DNA of 55,055 nt from an uncultured Actinomycetes bacterium (GCA_903852755.1 CAINRS010000004.1:1-55055), one strand, 5' to 3'. Counted from the first letter of the stretch, positions 40,773-49,105 are shown. Numbers and translations: made by a program. Notes: generated by a model not told the origin, from the sequence alone.

Positions 40773-40789
40773 GCCGACGACCTCCGGCC

Positions 40790-40795
40790 TAGAGT
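40790..40795 (+). promoter_or_regulatory. -10 hexamer TAGAGT
   Basis: TAGAGT ends 6 nt before ATG 40802; leaderless geometry. Confidence 0.5.
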
Positions 40796-40801
40796 GGCCG
40801 G

Positions 40802-41086
40802 ATGCCCTGCGGATGCCTCGTCGCCATCGGCGCCCTCGTCTCACCTCGGCTCGGACTGTTCCTCGTCTGGCTGTTCACCGATCGGATCCCGGCGGCGTTC
40901 GACGGCAACTGGCTCCTGCCCATCCTCGGGTTCTTCCTGCTCCCGTGGACGACGCTCGCCTGGTCCGTCGCGTGGACGGCGAACGACGGCGTGGCCGGGT
41001 TCGGCTGGGCGATCGTCATCCTCGGGTTCGTGTTCGACATCTCGACGCACCTCGGCGCGGCCCAGGCCCGCCGCAGCGAGTCCTGA
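40802..41086 (+). CDS. Small membrane protein of unknown function
   Basis: A 94-residue protein with three hydrophobic segments: an N-terminal GCLVAIGALVSPRLGLFLVWLF, then WLLPILGFFLLPWTTLAWSVAW, and GFGWAIVILGFVFDIS. Similar short proteins (around 90 residues, opening MPCGCLVAI...R..LxxxWL) are common in actinobacteria and uncharacterised. It starts at ATG 40802 from a leaderless promoter and lies 13 bp before the ion-channel gene, so the two are probably co-transcribed. Confidence 0.78.
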   Translation: MPCGCLVAIGALVSPRLGLFLVWLFTDRIPAAFDGNWLLPILGFFLLPWTTLAWSVAWTANDGVAGFGWAIVILGFVFDISTHLGAAQARRSES

Positions 41087-41099
41087 GGCCCTCCCCGCC

Positions 41100-41930
41100 G
41101 TGCAGCGGCCATCGGCAGGGGAGCGCTGGAGCCGGTACCTGCGGAGCCAGACCGTCCAGCAACGACCGATCGCGCCGGTGCTCGTCCTCACCGTCGCCAC
41201 GCTCCTGCTGACGCCGCTGATCGACGAGTCCGTCCCCGGCAGGATCACCCTCGTCGGCCTGGTCGGCATCGCTGCGCTCACGGCGCTCAGCAGGACCGGC
41301 GCCAGCCGGCACATCAGGATCGCCGCGACGGTGGCGGTCACCATCTCCACGCTGGCGGTCGCAGCCTCGGGGCTTCCGTCAGCGGCTCCGGTCGACGTCG
41401 ACTGGCGCCAGATCGCCGCCCAGGTGATGTTCACCGGACTGCTGCTCATCACCCCCACCGTGGTGGTGCTGCGGCTGCTGCTGCGCCCGAGGATCACACT
41501 CGACACGCTCGCCGGGGCGTTGACCGCCTACCTGCAGATCGGCCTGTTCTTCGCTGCGCTCTACCGGCTCATCGACATCGTCGACCACGGGAGCTTCTTC
41601 GTGGAGGGGGCTCCGCCGAGCCCGGCCACCTACCAGTACTTCAGCTTCATCACGCTGACCACGGTCGGCTACGGCGACTTCACCCCGGCGACTCCGATCG
41701 GCCAGACGCTCGCCAGCTTCGAGGCCATCTTCGGTCAGGTGTTCCTGGTCACGGTGGTGGCGCTGACGGTGTCGAACCTGGGCCGGGAGCTGCCACACCG
41801 GCGTGGTCTGCACCCCGACGCCCACGGACCGGCGTCCAGCGACCCCACCGGTGACGAGCGTGTGACCGGCGACCCCGCTGGTGACGAACCGGCGACCGGC
41901 GACCGGTCGGACGACGGAACGCCGGACTGA
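41100..41930 (+). CDS. Ion channel protein with K+-type selectivity filter
   Basis: A 276-residue membrane protein. It has several helices (APVLVLTVATLLLTPLI, ITLVGLVGIAALTAL, and TGLLLITPTVVVLRLLL after a short loop), then a two-helix pore module: LTAYLQIGLFFAALYRLIDI, the pore helix and filter FSFITLTTVGYGDFTP, and FGQVFLVTVVALTVSNLGR. TVGYGD is the canonical potassium filter. The tail of about 40 residues is repetitive and acidic (TGDERVTGDPAGDEPATGD) with no RCK domain. GTG 41100 is chosen as the nearest start after the preceding stop; its ribosome site is weak. Confidence 0.88.
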   Translation: MQRPSAGERWSRYLRSQTVQQRPIAPVLVLTVATLLLTPLIDESVPGRITLVGLVGIAALTALSRTGASRHIRIAATVAVTISTLAVAASGLPSAAPVDVDWRQIAAQVMFTGLLLITPTVVVLRLLLRPRITLDTLAGALTAYLQIGLFFAALYRLIDIVDHGSFFVEGAPPSPATYQYFSFITLTTVGYGDFTPATPIGQTLASFEAIFGQVFLVTVVALTVSNLGRELPHRRGLHPDAHGPASSDPTGDERVTGDPAGDEPATGDRSDDGTPD

Positions 41931-42164
41931 GAGAGCGACCCACCGCGCTGTGTCAACTGAGGTACCACGGAACGTGAGCGGGGACTCCTCCCCACTGTCC
42001 GAACAGTGTGCAGCGAATCAGGCTGGCGGGCGAGAGAGGCTCACGGATGGTGAGGACGAGCGCCCCTCCCGGTCCGGTCCTGCTGGCGGGCCGGGGGGGG
42101 GTGCGCCGGCCACCAGTGACCCGATGTCCCCGGTCGGCCCGTCGGCGTGTCGGCCACCCGGTGT
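41931..42164. other. Convergent intergenic region with a perfect 16-bp palindrome
   Basis: The 234 bp between the channel stop and the methyltransferase stop holds CACTGT-CCGA-ACAGTG (41993-42008), a perfect 6-bp-arm hairpin, and a run of nine G at about 42094-42102. I see no gene. The hairpin may end transcription from either side. Confidence 0.45.
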
Positions 42165-42992
42165 TCAGTCCTTGCGCCAGTAGACACCGGTCCAGTCGAC
42201 CTCGATGATCGGCGAGGTGATCCCGAACTCGGACCGGTAGTCCCCCACCGCCGCCCTGCAGGGTTCCCAACCGCCGTAGTCGTCGACCACGACGAACCCG
42301 CCGGGAACGACCCTGGGTTCGAGTGCCCGGAGGGCGTCCATCGTCGAGCCGTAGAGGTCGCCGTCGAGTCGCAGCACGGCGACCCGGTCGATCGGAGCCC
42401 GCGGGAGCGTGTCGGCGAACCAGCCCTCGAGGAAGCACACCCGCTCGTCGAGCAGTCCGTAGCGGGCGAAGTTCGCGCGCACCTCGTCGGCCCCCACCTT
42501 GAGCACCTCGACGCCGGACCAGTCCAGGCCGACGTCGGTCGGGTGGGCGTCGGCGCCGGGCGCGGGGAGCCCCTCGAAGGAGTCGGCCACCCACACCCGA
42601 CGATCGACGTCACCGAGCGCCTCGAGGATGCCCCGCATCAGGATCGTCGTGCCCCCGCGCCACACCCCGGTCTCGACCAGGTCACCGGGCACGCCGTCGA
42701 GGAGCGCCGTGACGCAGCACTCGACCACGTTCGCGAGGCGCGCCCCGCCGATCATCGTCTCGGCGGTGGGCGGCCAGTCACGACCCTCGGCGCGCGCCGC
42801 AGGGTCGCCGCGGCGGACGAGTCGCCAGCGTCGCGCCCCCAGCACCGAGCGCAGGTCGTCGGGGTCCCCGGGCCAGTCCCGCAGGTCGACGTCCCACCAC
42901 TCCTGGTCCAGGAACAGCTCGCGGGTCAGGCACCTCGACAACAGGTCGATGTACGCCCGGGCGGCGGGGTCGAGACGGTCGATGGCCTGCAC
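42165..42992 (-). CDS. TylF/macrocin-type O-methyltransferase
   Basis: A 275-residue class I methyltransferase of the TylF family, which is SAM- and metal-dependent. Visible blocks: TMIGGARLANVVECCVTALLDG, the SAM motif GDLVETGVWRGGTTILMRGIL, VWVADSFEGLPAP, DRVAVLRLDGDLYGSTMDALRAL (metal Asp) and GGFVVVDDYGGWEPCRAAV. TylF-like enzymes methylate sugars or hydroxyls in natural products and surface glycans. No biosynthetic cluster surrounds it. GTG 42992 follows TACCGT by 7 nt and is leaderless; its promoter overlaps that of arfB. Confidence 0.9.
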   Translation of the reverse strand: MQAIDRLDPAARAYIDLLSRCLTRELFLDQEWWDVDLRDWPGDPDDLRSVLGARRWRLVRRGDPAARAEGRDWPPTAETMIGGARLANVVECCVTALLDGVPGDLVETGVWRGGTTILMRGILEALGDVDRRVWVADSFEGLPAPGADAHPTDVGLDWSGVEVLKVGADEVRANFARYGLLDERVCFLEGWFADTLPRAPIDRVAVLRLDGDLYGSTMDALRALEPRVVPGGFVVVDDYGGWEPCRAAVGDYRSEFGITSPIIEVDWTGVYWRKD

Positions 42993-42999
42993 GGACGGG

Positions 43000-43009
43000 A
43001 CGGTACCCT
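43000..43009. promoter_or_regulatory. Overlapping divergent -10 hexamers (methyltransferase / arfB)
   Basis: On the minus strand TACCGT covers 43000-43005; on the plus strand TACCCT covers 43004-43009. They share the TA at 43004-43005. The two start codons are only 23 bp apart. Confidence 0.55.
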
Positions 43010-43015
43010 CCGGAC

Positions 43016-43438
43016 GTGTCCGCTCCCACCGACGACCTGCTGGTGGACGGGCGGATCAGGATCCCGGCCGCCGACCTCGTCGAGCGGTTCACCACCTCGG
43101 GTGGGCCGGGAGGGCAGCACGCCAACCGGTCGAGCACCCGGGTCGAGCTCTCGCTCGACCTCACCACCTGCGGTGGGTTCAACGACACCGAACGGGCCCG
43201 CGTGGTCGGGCACCTCGGCACCCGGGTCGTGGTCCACGCCGGCGAGGAGCGTTCACAGTCACGGAACCGGGCACTCGCCCGTCGACGGCTGGCGGCCGTC
43301 CTGCGCAACGCGCTCCTGGTCCGACGCAACCGCCGCCCGACCCGACCGACGCCGTCGTCGGTCGACCGGCGGCTGGGCGACAAACGGCGGCGCAGCGAGA
43401 CCAAGCAGGCCCGCCGCCGACCCACCGCCGAGGACTGA
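43016..43438 (+). CDS. arfB: ArfB/YaeJ-type peptidyl-tRNA hydrolase (ribosome rescue)
   Basis: A 140-residue protein with a release-factor domain: RIPAADLVERFTTSGGPGGQHANRSSTRVELSLDL contains the catalytic GGQ (in GGPGGQHAN). The basic C-terminal tail (RRNRRPTRPTPSS, GDKRRRSETKQARRR) is the part that enters the empty mRNA channel of stalled ribosomes in ArfB/ICT1. Size and layout are those of ArfB, not a full release factor. GTG 43016 is leaderless, following TACCCT by 6 nt. Confidence 0.93.
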   Translation: MSAPTDDLLVDGRIRIPAADLVERFTTSGGPGGQHANRSSTRVELSLDLTTCGGFNDTERARVVGHLGTRVVVHAGEERSQSRNRALARRRLAAVLRNALLVRRNRRPTRPTPSSVDRRLGDKRRRSETKQARRRPTAED

Positions 43439-43452
43439 GCCCGAACCGGGGC

Positions 43453-44127
43453 TCAGCCCCGGATGGCCTTGACCAGCAGGTAGACGCCGAAGATCACCTC
43501 GACACCGACGGCGAGCTGCGTCTGGTAGCGGGTGACGAGCGTGTGCAGGGAACCCAGCCAGCGTCCGGCCGGACCGGGAGCGACCACCCGGACCACGATC
43601 GGCGCCACGATCGGGGTCACCGTGATCACGAACAGGATCGCCACGGCGACCACCTGCTGGGTCACGTCGACCTGGGCCGCGTTCACGGCCCGGAGCGCCG
43701 GCAGGTAGAGCAGGATCGTCGAGAAGTTCGACAGCATCATCACGATGCCGAATCCGAAGGAGGCCGGCAGCGAGCTGAACCGGCCCGGCTGCTGCCCATC
43801 CTCGGGCGAGTCCCGTTCCTCACCCCGGGTGGCCCACGCGTGGGCCACCGTCCGGAGTGCGAGCAGCAACAGAACGAAGCCGAGCGTGCCGTCGATCGCC
43901 CGGGTCACCGGGTCGGGACCGGCGCCGGGCGGCGTGCCGTGGTCGGTGACCCGGAGGCCGACGACGGTCAGGCCGAGGAGCACCGTCACGACCCCGAGGA
44001 CGTAGGCCGACGCCCGGGCGAGCGCCCGCTTGGGGGCCGACAGGATCAGGAGCTCCACGGCGAGCACCGTGGGGCTGAACGCCGCCCCGATCGCCAGGGG
44101 CACGATCTTCGCCAGGAGGTCACCCAC
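43453..44127 (-). CDS. GAP/SfLAP-family six-helix membrane protein
   Basis: A 224-residue membrane protein with six predicted helices in two sets of three. The first is KIVPLAIGAAFSPTVLAVELLILSA, and the second half opens with FGFGIVMMLSNFSTILLYLPALRAVNAAQVD. This is the pattern of mycobacterial GAP-like proteins (glycolipid/sulfolipid-addressing, PF11139-type), which help move glycolipids to the cell surface. A short charged loop (TRGEERDSPEDGQQPG) joins the halves. GTG 44127 has GGAG 8 nt upstream and begins just before helix 1. It converges with arfB (14 bp between stops). Confidence 0.8.
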   Translation of the reverse strand: MGDLLAKIVPLAIGAAFSPTVLAVELLILSAPKRALARASAYVLGVVTVLLGLTVVGLRVTDHGTPPGAGPDPVTRAIDGTLGFVLLLLALRTVAHAWATRGEERDSPEDGQQPGRFSSLPASFGFGIVMMLSNFSTILLYLPALRAVNAAQVDVTQQVVAVAILFVITVTPIVAPIVVRVVAPGPAGRWLGSLHTLVTRYQTQLAVGVEVIFGVYLLVKAIRG

Positions 44128-44272
44128 GCGACCGGCTCCGGTGTGCACATCGCAGCTCGGAGCACGCATCGGCACCCGAGGTGCATCGGTGGTCACGCAG
44201 GGTGGGGACCACGTGGTGACTCCTGTCTCCCCGGCCCGCCGGGTGTCGGACGGGTGCCGCTCCTCTGGCACT

Positions 44273-44755
44273 ATGGCAGACGTGGCTGCCGAACCGCTGC
44301 ACCGACCGGCCCGCCCCGACCTGACCGTCGTGGGTGAGGGCCCGGCGCTCCCCGAGCCGGCGCACCTGTTCCCCTTCGCCTTCGGGGACCCGCTCAGCCT
44401 GCCGCTGCGCGCCGCCGGCATCTGGCCCTTCTCCGCCGTGGTCTCCGTCACGGCGAGGGAGCTCCGGATCCGCTACGGACCGTGGTCGCTGCACACCCCG
44501 GTCACCAACGTCGCGAGCGCCACGGTCGTCCCGGGGCCGGGATGGCTCGACGTCCTCGGACCACCCCGGGTGTCACTCCGGGACGGCTCGGTGACCTTCG
44601 CGTCAGCCCGACGGCGAGCGGTCCGGCTGCGGTTGCTCGATCCGGTTCCCGGCGCCGTACCCCTGTCGTTCGTGCGCCACCCGGCGGTCACGGTGACGGT
44701 GCGGGACCCCGAGGGGCTCGTCGCCGTCCTCGACACGCTGCTCCGCCCCGGCTGA
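44273..44755 (+). CDS. Uncharacterised PH-like domain protein
   Basis: A 160-residue soluble protein without signal or membrane helix. The pattern VVSVTARELRIRYGPWSLHTPVTNVASATVV is a strand-turn-strand unit as in bacterial PH-like domains, followed by PPRVSLRDGSVTFASA, LLDPVPGAVPLSFVRHPAVTVTVRDPEGLVAVLDTLL. Similar actinobacterial proteins are annotated only as hypothetical. ATG 44273 is used; an in-frame GTG at 44282 would suit a TATGGC hexamer just upstream. It lies 43 bp before the PLP-enzyme operon. Confidence 0.75.
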   Translation: MADVAAEPLHRPARPDLTVVGEGPALPEPAHLFPFAFGDPLSLPLRAAGIWPFSAVVSVTARELRIRYGPWSLHTPVTNVASATVVPGPGWLDVLGPPRVSLRDGSVTFASARRRAVRLRLLDPVPGAVPLSFVRHPAVTVTVRDPEGLVAVLDTLLRPG

Positions 44756-44785
44756 GCGGATCGGGCACCGGGCGGCGGTCCTCCG

Positions 44786-44791
44786 TATCAT
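44786..44791 (+). promoter_or_regulatory. -10 hexamer TATCAT for the S1P-lyase-like operon
   Basis: TATCAT ends 7 nt before GTG 44799; leaderless geometry. Confidence 0.5.
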
Positions 44792-44798
44792 CCCCGAC

Positions 44799-46187
44799 GT
44801 GAGCGACTACTACCCCTACGCCGAGCGGTTCGCACCGCTGCACTCGATGCCCGAGGAGGGCCGGAGCCGGGGGGAGATCCTCGACGAGCTCCGGCAGATG
44901 GCCACCGAGGAGAACGGGCACTGGGAGAACGGGCACTGCTCGGGCTCCATGTACTGCGGTGACCACGACCACTACGCCTTCCTGACCGAGGCCTTCGGCA
45001 TGTTCGCCCACGCGAATGCCCTCCAGCGGGACATCGTGCCGAGCGCCACCCGGTTCGAGGGCGAGATCATCGCCATGACGCTCGACATGCTCCACGGTGA
45101 GGCCATCACCGAGACCACCCCGGGCGGACTGATCACCTCGGGCGGCAGCGGCAGCATCGCCCACGCCATGCTCGCCTACCGAGAGGTCGCTCGTGCGACC
45201 CGGGGCGACCGGAGGTTCAACGTCGTCAAGCCCGAGACCGCCCACCCGGCGTTCGACAAGGCCTGCCACCTGTTCGGCCTGGAGCTCCGGCGGGCACCGG
45301 TCGACCCCGACACGACGCTGGTCGACGTCGACGCCGTGGCCGGTCTGATCGACGAGGACACGGTCGCCATCATCGGCTCGGCCTGCAACTACGGGTACGG
45401 CACCGTCGATCCCATGCCCGCACTGTCGGACCTGGCGCTGGAGCGCGGGGTCGGACTCCACGTCGACGGCTGCCTGGGAGGCTTCATCCTCCCGTGGGGT
45501 CAGGAGCTCGGCTACCCGATCCCGACCTTCGACTTCCGCCTGCCCGGGGTCACGTCGATCTCCGCCGACACCCACAAGTACGGCTACGCGTTCAAGGGTT
45601 CGTCGGTGGTGCTGTTCCGCGACGTGCAACTGCGCAACTCGCAGTACTTCTACCTGACCGACTGGACGGGCGGGAAGTACTGCTCGCCGAGCATGGACGG
45701 CTCCAGGTCGGTCGGGCTGCTCGCGGCCACGTGGGCGTCGATGGTGACGCTGGGCCGGGAGGGCTACCTGGACTACGCACGCCGCATCTTCTCCGTGGCC
45801 GACGCCATGCAGGAAGCGGTCCGGTCGCACGGCGACCTGCGCATCCTCGGGGATCCGACGTTCTGCTTCTCGTTCACCTCGGACGACTTCGACATCTACC
45901 TCGTGAACGACCGCATGCGGCTCAACGGCTGGCGGTTCAACGGCCAGCAGTACCCGAACGCGATCCACATGGCGGTCACCCGACCGCAGACACAGCCCGG
46001 CGTCGCCGAGCAGTTCGCCGTCGACCTCAACGAGGCCGTCGCCTGGGCCCGCGAGCACGCCGACGAGCAGGCCTCGAGCAGCGCCGTCTACGGCGGCGTC
46101 GCCGGCGGGATGAACGACGAGGCCGACGAGTTCATCAAGATGGTGATGGCCGACATGATGGACCACCAACTGGGGGTGCCCGAGTGA
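44799..46187 (+). CDS. PLP-dependent group II decarboxylase, sphingosine-1-phosphate-lyase-like
   Basis: A 462-residue fold-type I PLP enzyme. The N-terminus includes ENGHWENGHCSGSMYCGDHDHYAF, then TPGGLITSGGSGSIAHAMLAYREVAR, VVKPETAHPAFDKACHLFGLEL, the cofactor Asp region GLHVDGCLGGFILPWG, and the PLP-lysine block ISADTHKYGYAFKGSSVVLFRD. The ADTHKYGYAxKG stretch is the hallmark of S1P lyase rather than of glutamate decarboxylase. A retro-aldol cleavage or decarboxylation is possible. It heads a three-gene operon with a saccharopine-dehydrogenase-like protein (GTGA overlap) and an FGGY kinase. I know no pathway using this trio. Confidence 0.87.
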   Translation: MSDYYPYAERFAPLHSMPEEGRSRGEILDELRQMATEENGHWENGHCSGSMYCGDHDHYAFLTEAFGMFAHANALQRDIVPSATRFEGEIIAMTLDMLHGEAITETTPGGLITSGGSGSIAHAMLAYREVARATRGDRRFNVVKPETAHPAFDKACHLFGLELRRAPVDPDTTLVDVDAVAGLIDEDTVAIIGSACNYGYGTVDPMPALSDLALERGVGLHVDGCLGGFILPWGQELGYPIPTFDFRLPGVTSISADTHKYGYAFKGSSVVLFRDVQLRNSQYFYLTDWTGGKYCSPSMDGSRSVGLLAATWASMVTLGREGYLDYARRIFSVADAMQEAVRSHGDLRILGDPTFCFSFTSDDFDIYLVNDRMRLNGWRFNGQQYPNAIHMAVTRPQTQPGVAEQFAVDLNEAVAWAREHADEQASSSAVYGGVAGGMNDEADEFIKMVMADMMDHQLGVPE

Positions 46188-47461
46188 ACAGGGTTGCAGG
46201 AGCCGAGAGCGCACGAGTCGTCGTCCTGGGTGGCGGCGGAGGCATCGGGAGCATCGCGGCCCGGACGTTGGCCAGGACCGACGACGCGACCGAGGTCGTC
46301 GTGGCCGACCTGTCGCTCGACGCGGCGCAGGCGACGGTGGACGCAGCGGCCGACGACCGGTTCCGGGCAGCGACGGTCGACGTCGACGACCGCGCCGGGC
46401 TGGGTGCGCTGCTCGATGGCGCAGCGTTGGTCGTCAACTGCGTCGGGCCGTTCTACCGGTTCGGCGCGCCCATCCTGACCGCCGCCATCGAGGCCGGGGT
46501 CGACTACGTCGACGTCTGCGACGACCTCGACGCCACCCGGGCACAGCTCGATCTCCACGACCGGGCGCAGGCGGCCGGTGTGCGGGCGCTGATCGGGATG
46601 GGCAACTCGCCGGGGCTCGCCAACGTCTTCGTCGGCCTCTGCGCCGAGCTGTTCCTCGACGAGGTCACCAGCGCCGAGATCATGCACATCCACGGCGGCG
46701 AGGCCGACGAGGGCCCGGCGGTGCTCAAGCACCGGATCCACGCCATGACGAGCGACGTCCCGTTGTTCGTCGACGGGGCGTTCGTCGAGGTCCGCCAGCT
46801 CGAGGAGTCCGGTGCGGCACACGTCCGCCACGTGGACTTCCACGGCGTGGGCACCTACCCCGTCTACCCGTACCCGCACCCCGAGACCATCACCCTGCCG
46901 ACCGTGTTCCCGTCGCTGCGCCGGGCCACCAACCTCGGCGTCGTGTTCCCCCTGTCCTACTTCGGCATGACGCAGGATCTGGTCGGTGCGGGGATGGCCG
47001 CAGAGGAACCGGTCGAGGTCCCCACCCCCGACGGCCCGGTCCGGGTCACGCCGATCGACACCATGGTCGCCGTGCTCCGGGCCGAGCGGCCCCGCCTGCT
47101 CGCCGAGGCCGGCGTGACCGGTCCGGCCGGCTGCCTCAAGGTCGTCGTGGGCGGAACCAAGGATGGCGAGGAGCACACCTACGAGTGCTCGCTGTTCTCC
47201 GAGACCGAGGGCGCCGGCGAGGGCACCGGGATCCCGGCCGGGCTCGGCGCGATCCTCGCGCTGCGCGGCGAGCTGCGCGGCGGACCGGGCGTCCACCCGC
47301 CCGAGGCCGTGGTGCCGGTCACCCCGCTGCTCGATCTGGCGGCCGACGTCGTCGCCGGGGGTGGCCTGTCGACGGGGGACACCCTCCCGCTGCGCCTCGA
47401 GCACGTCGGCCCTGACGGCAGCCGCGAGGAGATCCCGTTCTCCTTCGGCTCCGGCAGCTGA
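46184..47461 (+). CDS. Saccharopine-dehydrogenase-like NAD(P)-binding protein
   Basis: A 425-residue protein. A Rossmann motif, VVVLGGGGGIGSIAARTLAR, sits at residues ~12-31, followed by VVVADLSLDAAQATVDAA and ALVVNCVGPFYRFGAPILTAAIEAGVDYVDVCDD, the hallmark of saccharopine-dehydrogenase-like proteins. The rest has RALIGMGNSPGLANVFVGL, IMHIHGGEADEGPAVLKHRIHAM and a long C-terminal alpha/beta domain. Family members act on amino acids or are membrane-associated reductases of unknown substrate. The GTG 46184 start overlaps the PLP-enzyme stop, so the two are made together. Confidence 0.86.
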   Translation: MNRVAGAESARVVVLGGGGGIGSIAARTLARTDDATEVVVADLSLDAAQATVDAAADDRFRAATVDVDDRAGLGALLDGAALVVNCVGPFYRFGAPILTAAIEAGVDYVDVCDDLDATRAQLDLHDRAQAAGVRALIGMGNSPGLANVFVGLCAELFLDEVTSAEIMHIHGGEADEGPAVLKHRIHAMTSDVPLFVDGAFVEVRQLEESGAAHVRHVDFHGVGTYPVYPYPHPETITLPTVFPSLRRATNLGVVFPLSYFGMTQDLVGAGMAAEEPVEVPTPDGPVRVTPIDTMVAVLRAERPRLLAEAGVTGPAGCLKVVVGGTKDGEEHTYECSLFSETEGAGEGTGIPAGLGAILALRGELRGGPGVHPPEAVVPVTPLLDLAADVVAGGGLSTGDTLPLRLEHVGPDGSREEIPFSFGSGS

Positions 47462-47486
47462 CGAACCGCCGAACCAGGGAGGGCCT

Positions 47487-49070
47487 GTGAGCACCGACGA
47501 CGTCGTCCTGGCCATCGACCTGGGCAGCGGCGGACCCAAGACCGCCTACGTCTCGATGTCCGGTGAGGTCGTCGACCACGTCCACACCCGGGTCCAGATG
47601 ACGACCCTGCCCGACGACGGCGTCGTCGAGGACCCGAGGGAGTGGTGGACGGCGATCGGTGCCGGCGCCCGGGAACTCGCCGACCGGGGCACCGTCGAAC
47701 GGGACCGGATCGTCGCCGTGGCCGTGACGGGCCAGTGGGGGTCGACCGTGCCGGTCGACCGGGACGGCGAACCGGTCGACGACTGCATCATGTGGCTCGA
47801 CCAACGGGCCGGTTCGCTGGCACGCGCCCAGCTCGGCGGTCGACTCGCCGTCGACGGCTACCGGCCGCGGCTGGGGATCGAGTTCGTCCGTCGATCGGGC
47901 GGCGCGCCGAACCCGCAGGGCAACGATCCGCTCGGACACCGCCTGTGGATCCAGCACCGGGAACCGGACCGGTACGCCCGGACCGCGGCGTTCGTCGAGC
48001 CCATCGACTACGTCAACCTGCGCTTCACCGGGGCGCTGCACGCCACCCAGGCGACGATGCTCGCCTCGTGGCTGACCGACAACCGCCGACTCGACGCCAC
48101 CACCTACGACCCGCTGCTCGTCAGGTACTGCGGCACCGACCCCGCCCGGCTGCCCGGGCTGCTCCCGATCCGCTCGGTGGTCGGTCCGGTGACGGAGTCG
48201 GCAGCGGAGACGACCGCCGTGCCGGCCGGGATCCCGGTCGTGACGGGGCTGCCCGACCTGCACACGGCGGCCCTCGGCTCGGGTGCGATCGACGACTACC
48301 ACGGCCACCTGGCCATCTCGACCTCGGCGTGGGTCGGCTGCCACACCCCCGACAAGCGCACGTCCCTGCAGCACCAGATGGCGACGGTGCCGGCGGCCCT
48401 CCCCGGCCGCTACATCCTCGCCAACAACCACGACTGCGGGGGCGTGAGCCTGGAGTGGTTCCGGGACCAGGTCGTCGCCCCGGAGGACCTGCTCGGCGGT
48501 GGTGACCCGCCGTCGCTGCGCCGGTTGGACGAACTCGCGGCGTCCGTACCCCCGGGCGCGAACGGTGTGATGTTCACCCCCTGGCTCAAGGGCGGCCGGA
48601 CACCGGTGTCGGACACCTCCATGCGGGCGTCGTTCCTCAACCTGGGCATCGACTCCGGACGTGCCGAGATGGTCCGGGCCGTGCTCGAGGGGATCTCCCA
48701 CCAGCTCCGGTGGATCCTCGAGTCCGCCGAGCGCGTGCTCAAGCACCCCATCCACGACCTGCGGGTGATCGGCGGCGGTGCGCAGTCGGACGTGTGGTGC
48801 CAGATCCAGGCCGACGTCCTCGGCCGACCGCTGCACCGGGTGGCGGACCCCCTCCTGGTCAACGTGCGGGGCGCCGCGCTCTTCGCCGGACTGGTCACGG
48901 GACGGATCGACCAGCGGGAGATCCCCGAACGCACCCGGGTCGACCGGGTGTTCCGTCCGGATCCCGCCGCCAGCGACCTCCTGGCCCGCCGCCACGAGCA
49001 GTTCGTGGCGCTCGCCCGGTCGCAGCGGGACTTCCACCACGCCCTGAACCGGGTTCGACGTCGGTCCTGA
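47487..49070 (+). CDS. FGGY-family carbohydrate kinase
   Basis: A 527-residue FGGY kinase, distinct from the xylB in this window. The N-lobe has VVLAIDLGSGGPKTAYVSM (phosphate 1) and VAVTGQWGSTVPVDRDG with IMWLDQRAG. The C-lobe has HLAISTSAWVGCHTPDKR, NNHDCGGVSLEWFRDQV and LRVIGGGAQSDVWCQIQADVLGRPL. The substrate is unknown; it may phosphorylate a sugar or polyol linked to the upstream PLP and dehydrogenase reactions. GTG 47487 has GGGAGGG 4 to 5 nt upstream and follows the previous stop by 25 bp. A strong terminator lies 6 bp after its stop. Confidence 0.9.
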   Translation: MSTDDVVLAIDLGSGGPKTAYVSMSGEVVDHVHTRVQMTTLPDDGVVEDPREWWTAIGAGARELADRGTVERDRIVAVAVTGQWGSTVPVDRDGEPVDDCIMWLDQRAGSLARAQLGGRLAVDGYRPRLGIEFVRRSGGAPNPQGNDPLGHRLWIQHREPDRYARTAAFVEPIDYVNLRFTGALHATQATMLASWLTDNRRLDATTYDPLLVRYCGTDPARLPGLLPIRSVVGPVTESAAETTAVPAGIPVVTGLPDLHTAALGSGAIDDYHGHLAISTSAWVGCHTPDKRTSLQHQMATVPAALPGRYILANNHDCGGVSLEWFRDQVVAPEDLLGGGDPPSLRRLDELAASVPPGANGVMFTPWLKGGRTPVSDTSMRASFLNLGIDSGRAEMVRAVLEGISHQLRWILESAERVLKHPIHDLRVIGGGAQSDVWCQIQADVLGRPLHRVADPLLVNVRGAALFAGLVTGRIDQREIPERTRVDRVFRPDPAASDLLARRHEQFVALARSQRDFHHALNRVRRRS

Positions 49071-49076
49071 CCGGGT

Positions 49077-49105
49077 GCACGGACCCGCCTCTGGCGGATC
49101 CGTGC
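49077..49105 (+). terminator. Strong hairpin after the FGGY kinase operon
   Basis: GCACGGACCCGCC (49077-49089) pairs with GGCGGATCCGTGC (49093-49105) with one mismatch, around a TCT loop. It begins 6 bp after the stop codon. No clear T-tract, as is common at this GC content. Confidence 0.7.

Noticed and set aside
41993-42008. LexA/SOS box
   Set aside because: The palindrome CACTGTCCGAACAGTG lacks the GAAC-N4-GTTC pattern and lies between two gene ends, so a terminator is more likely.
44207-44216. ACCACGTGGT palindrome before the PH-like gene as an operator
   Set aside because: It is only 10 bp and occurs once; palindromes this short are expected by chance in GC-rich DNA.
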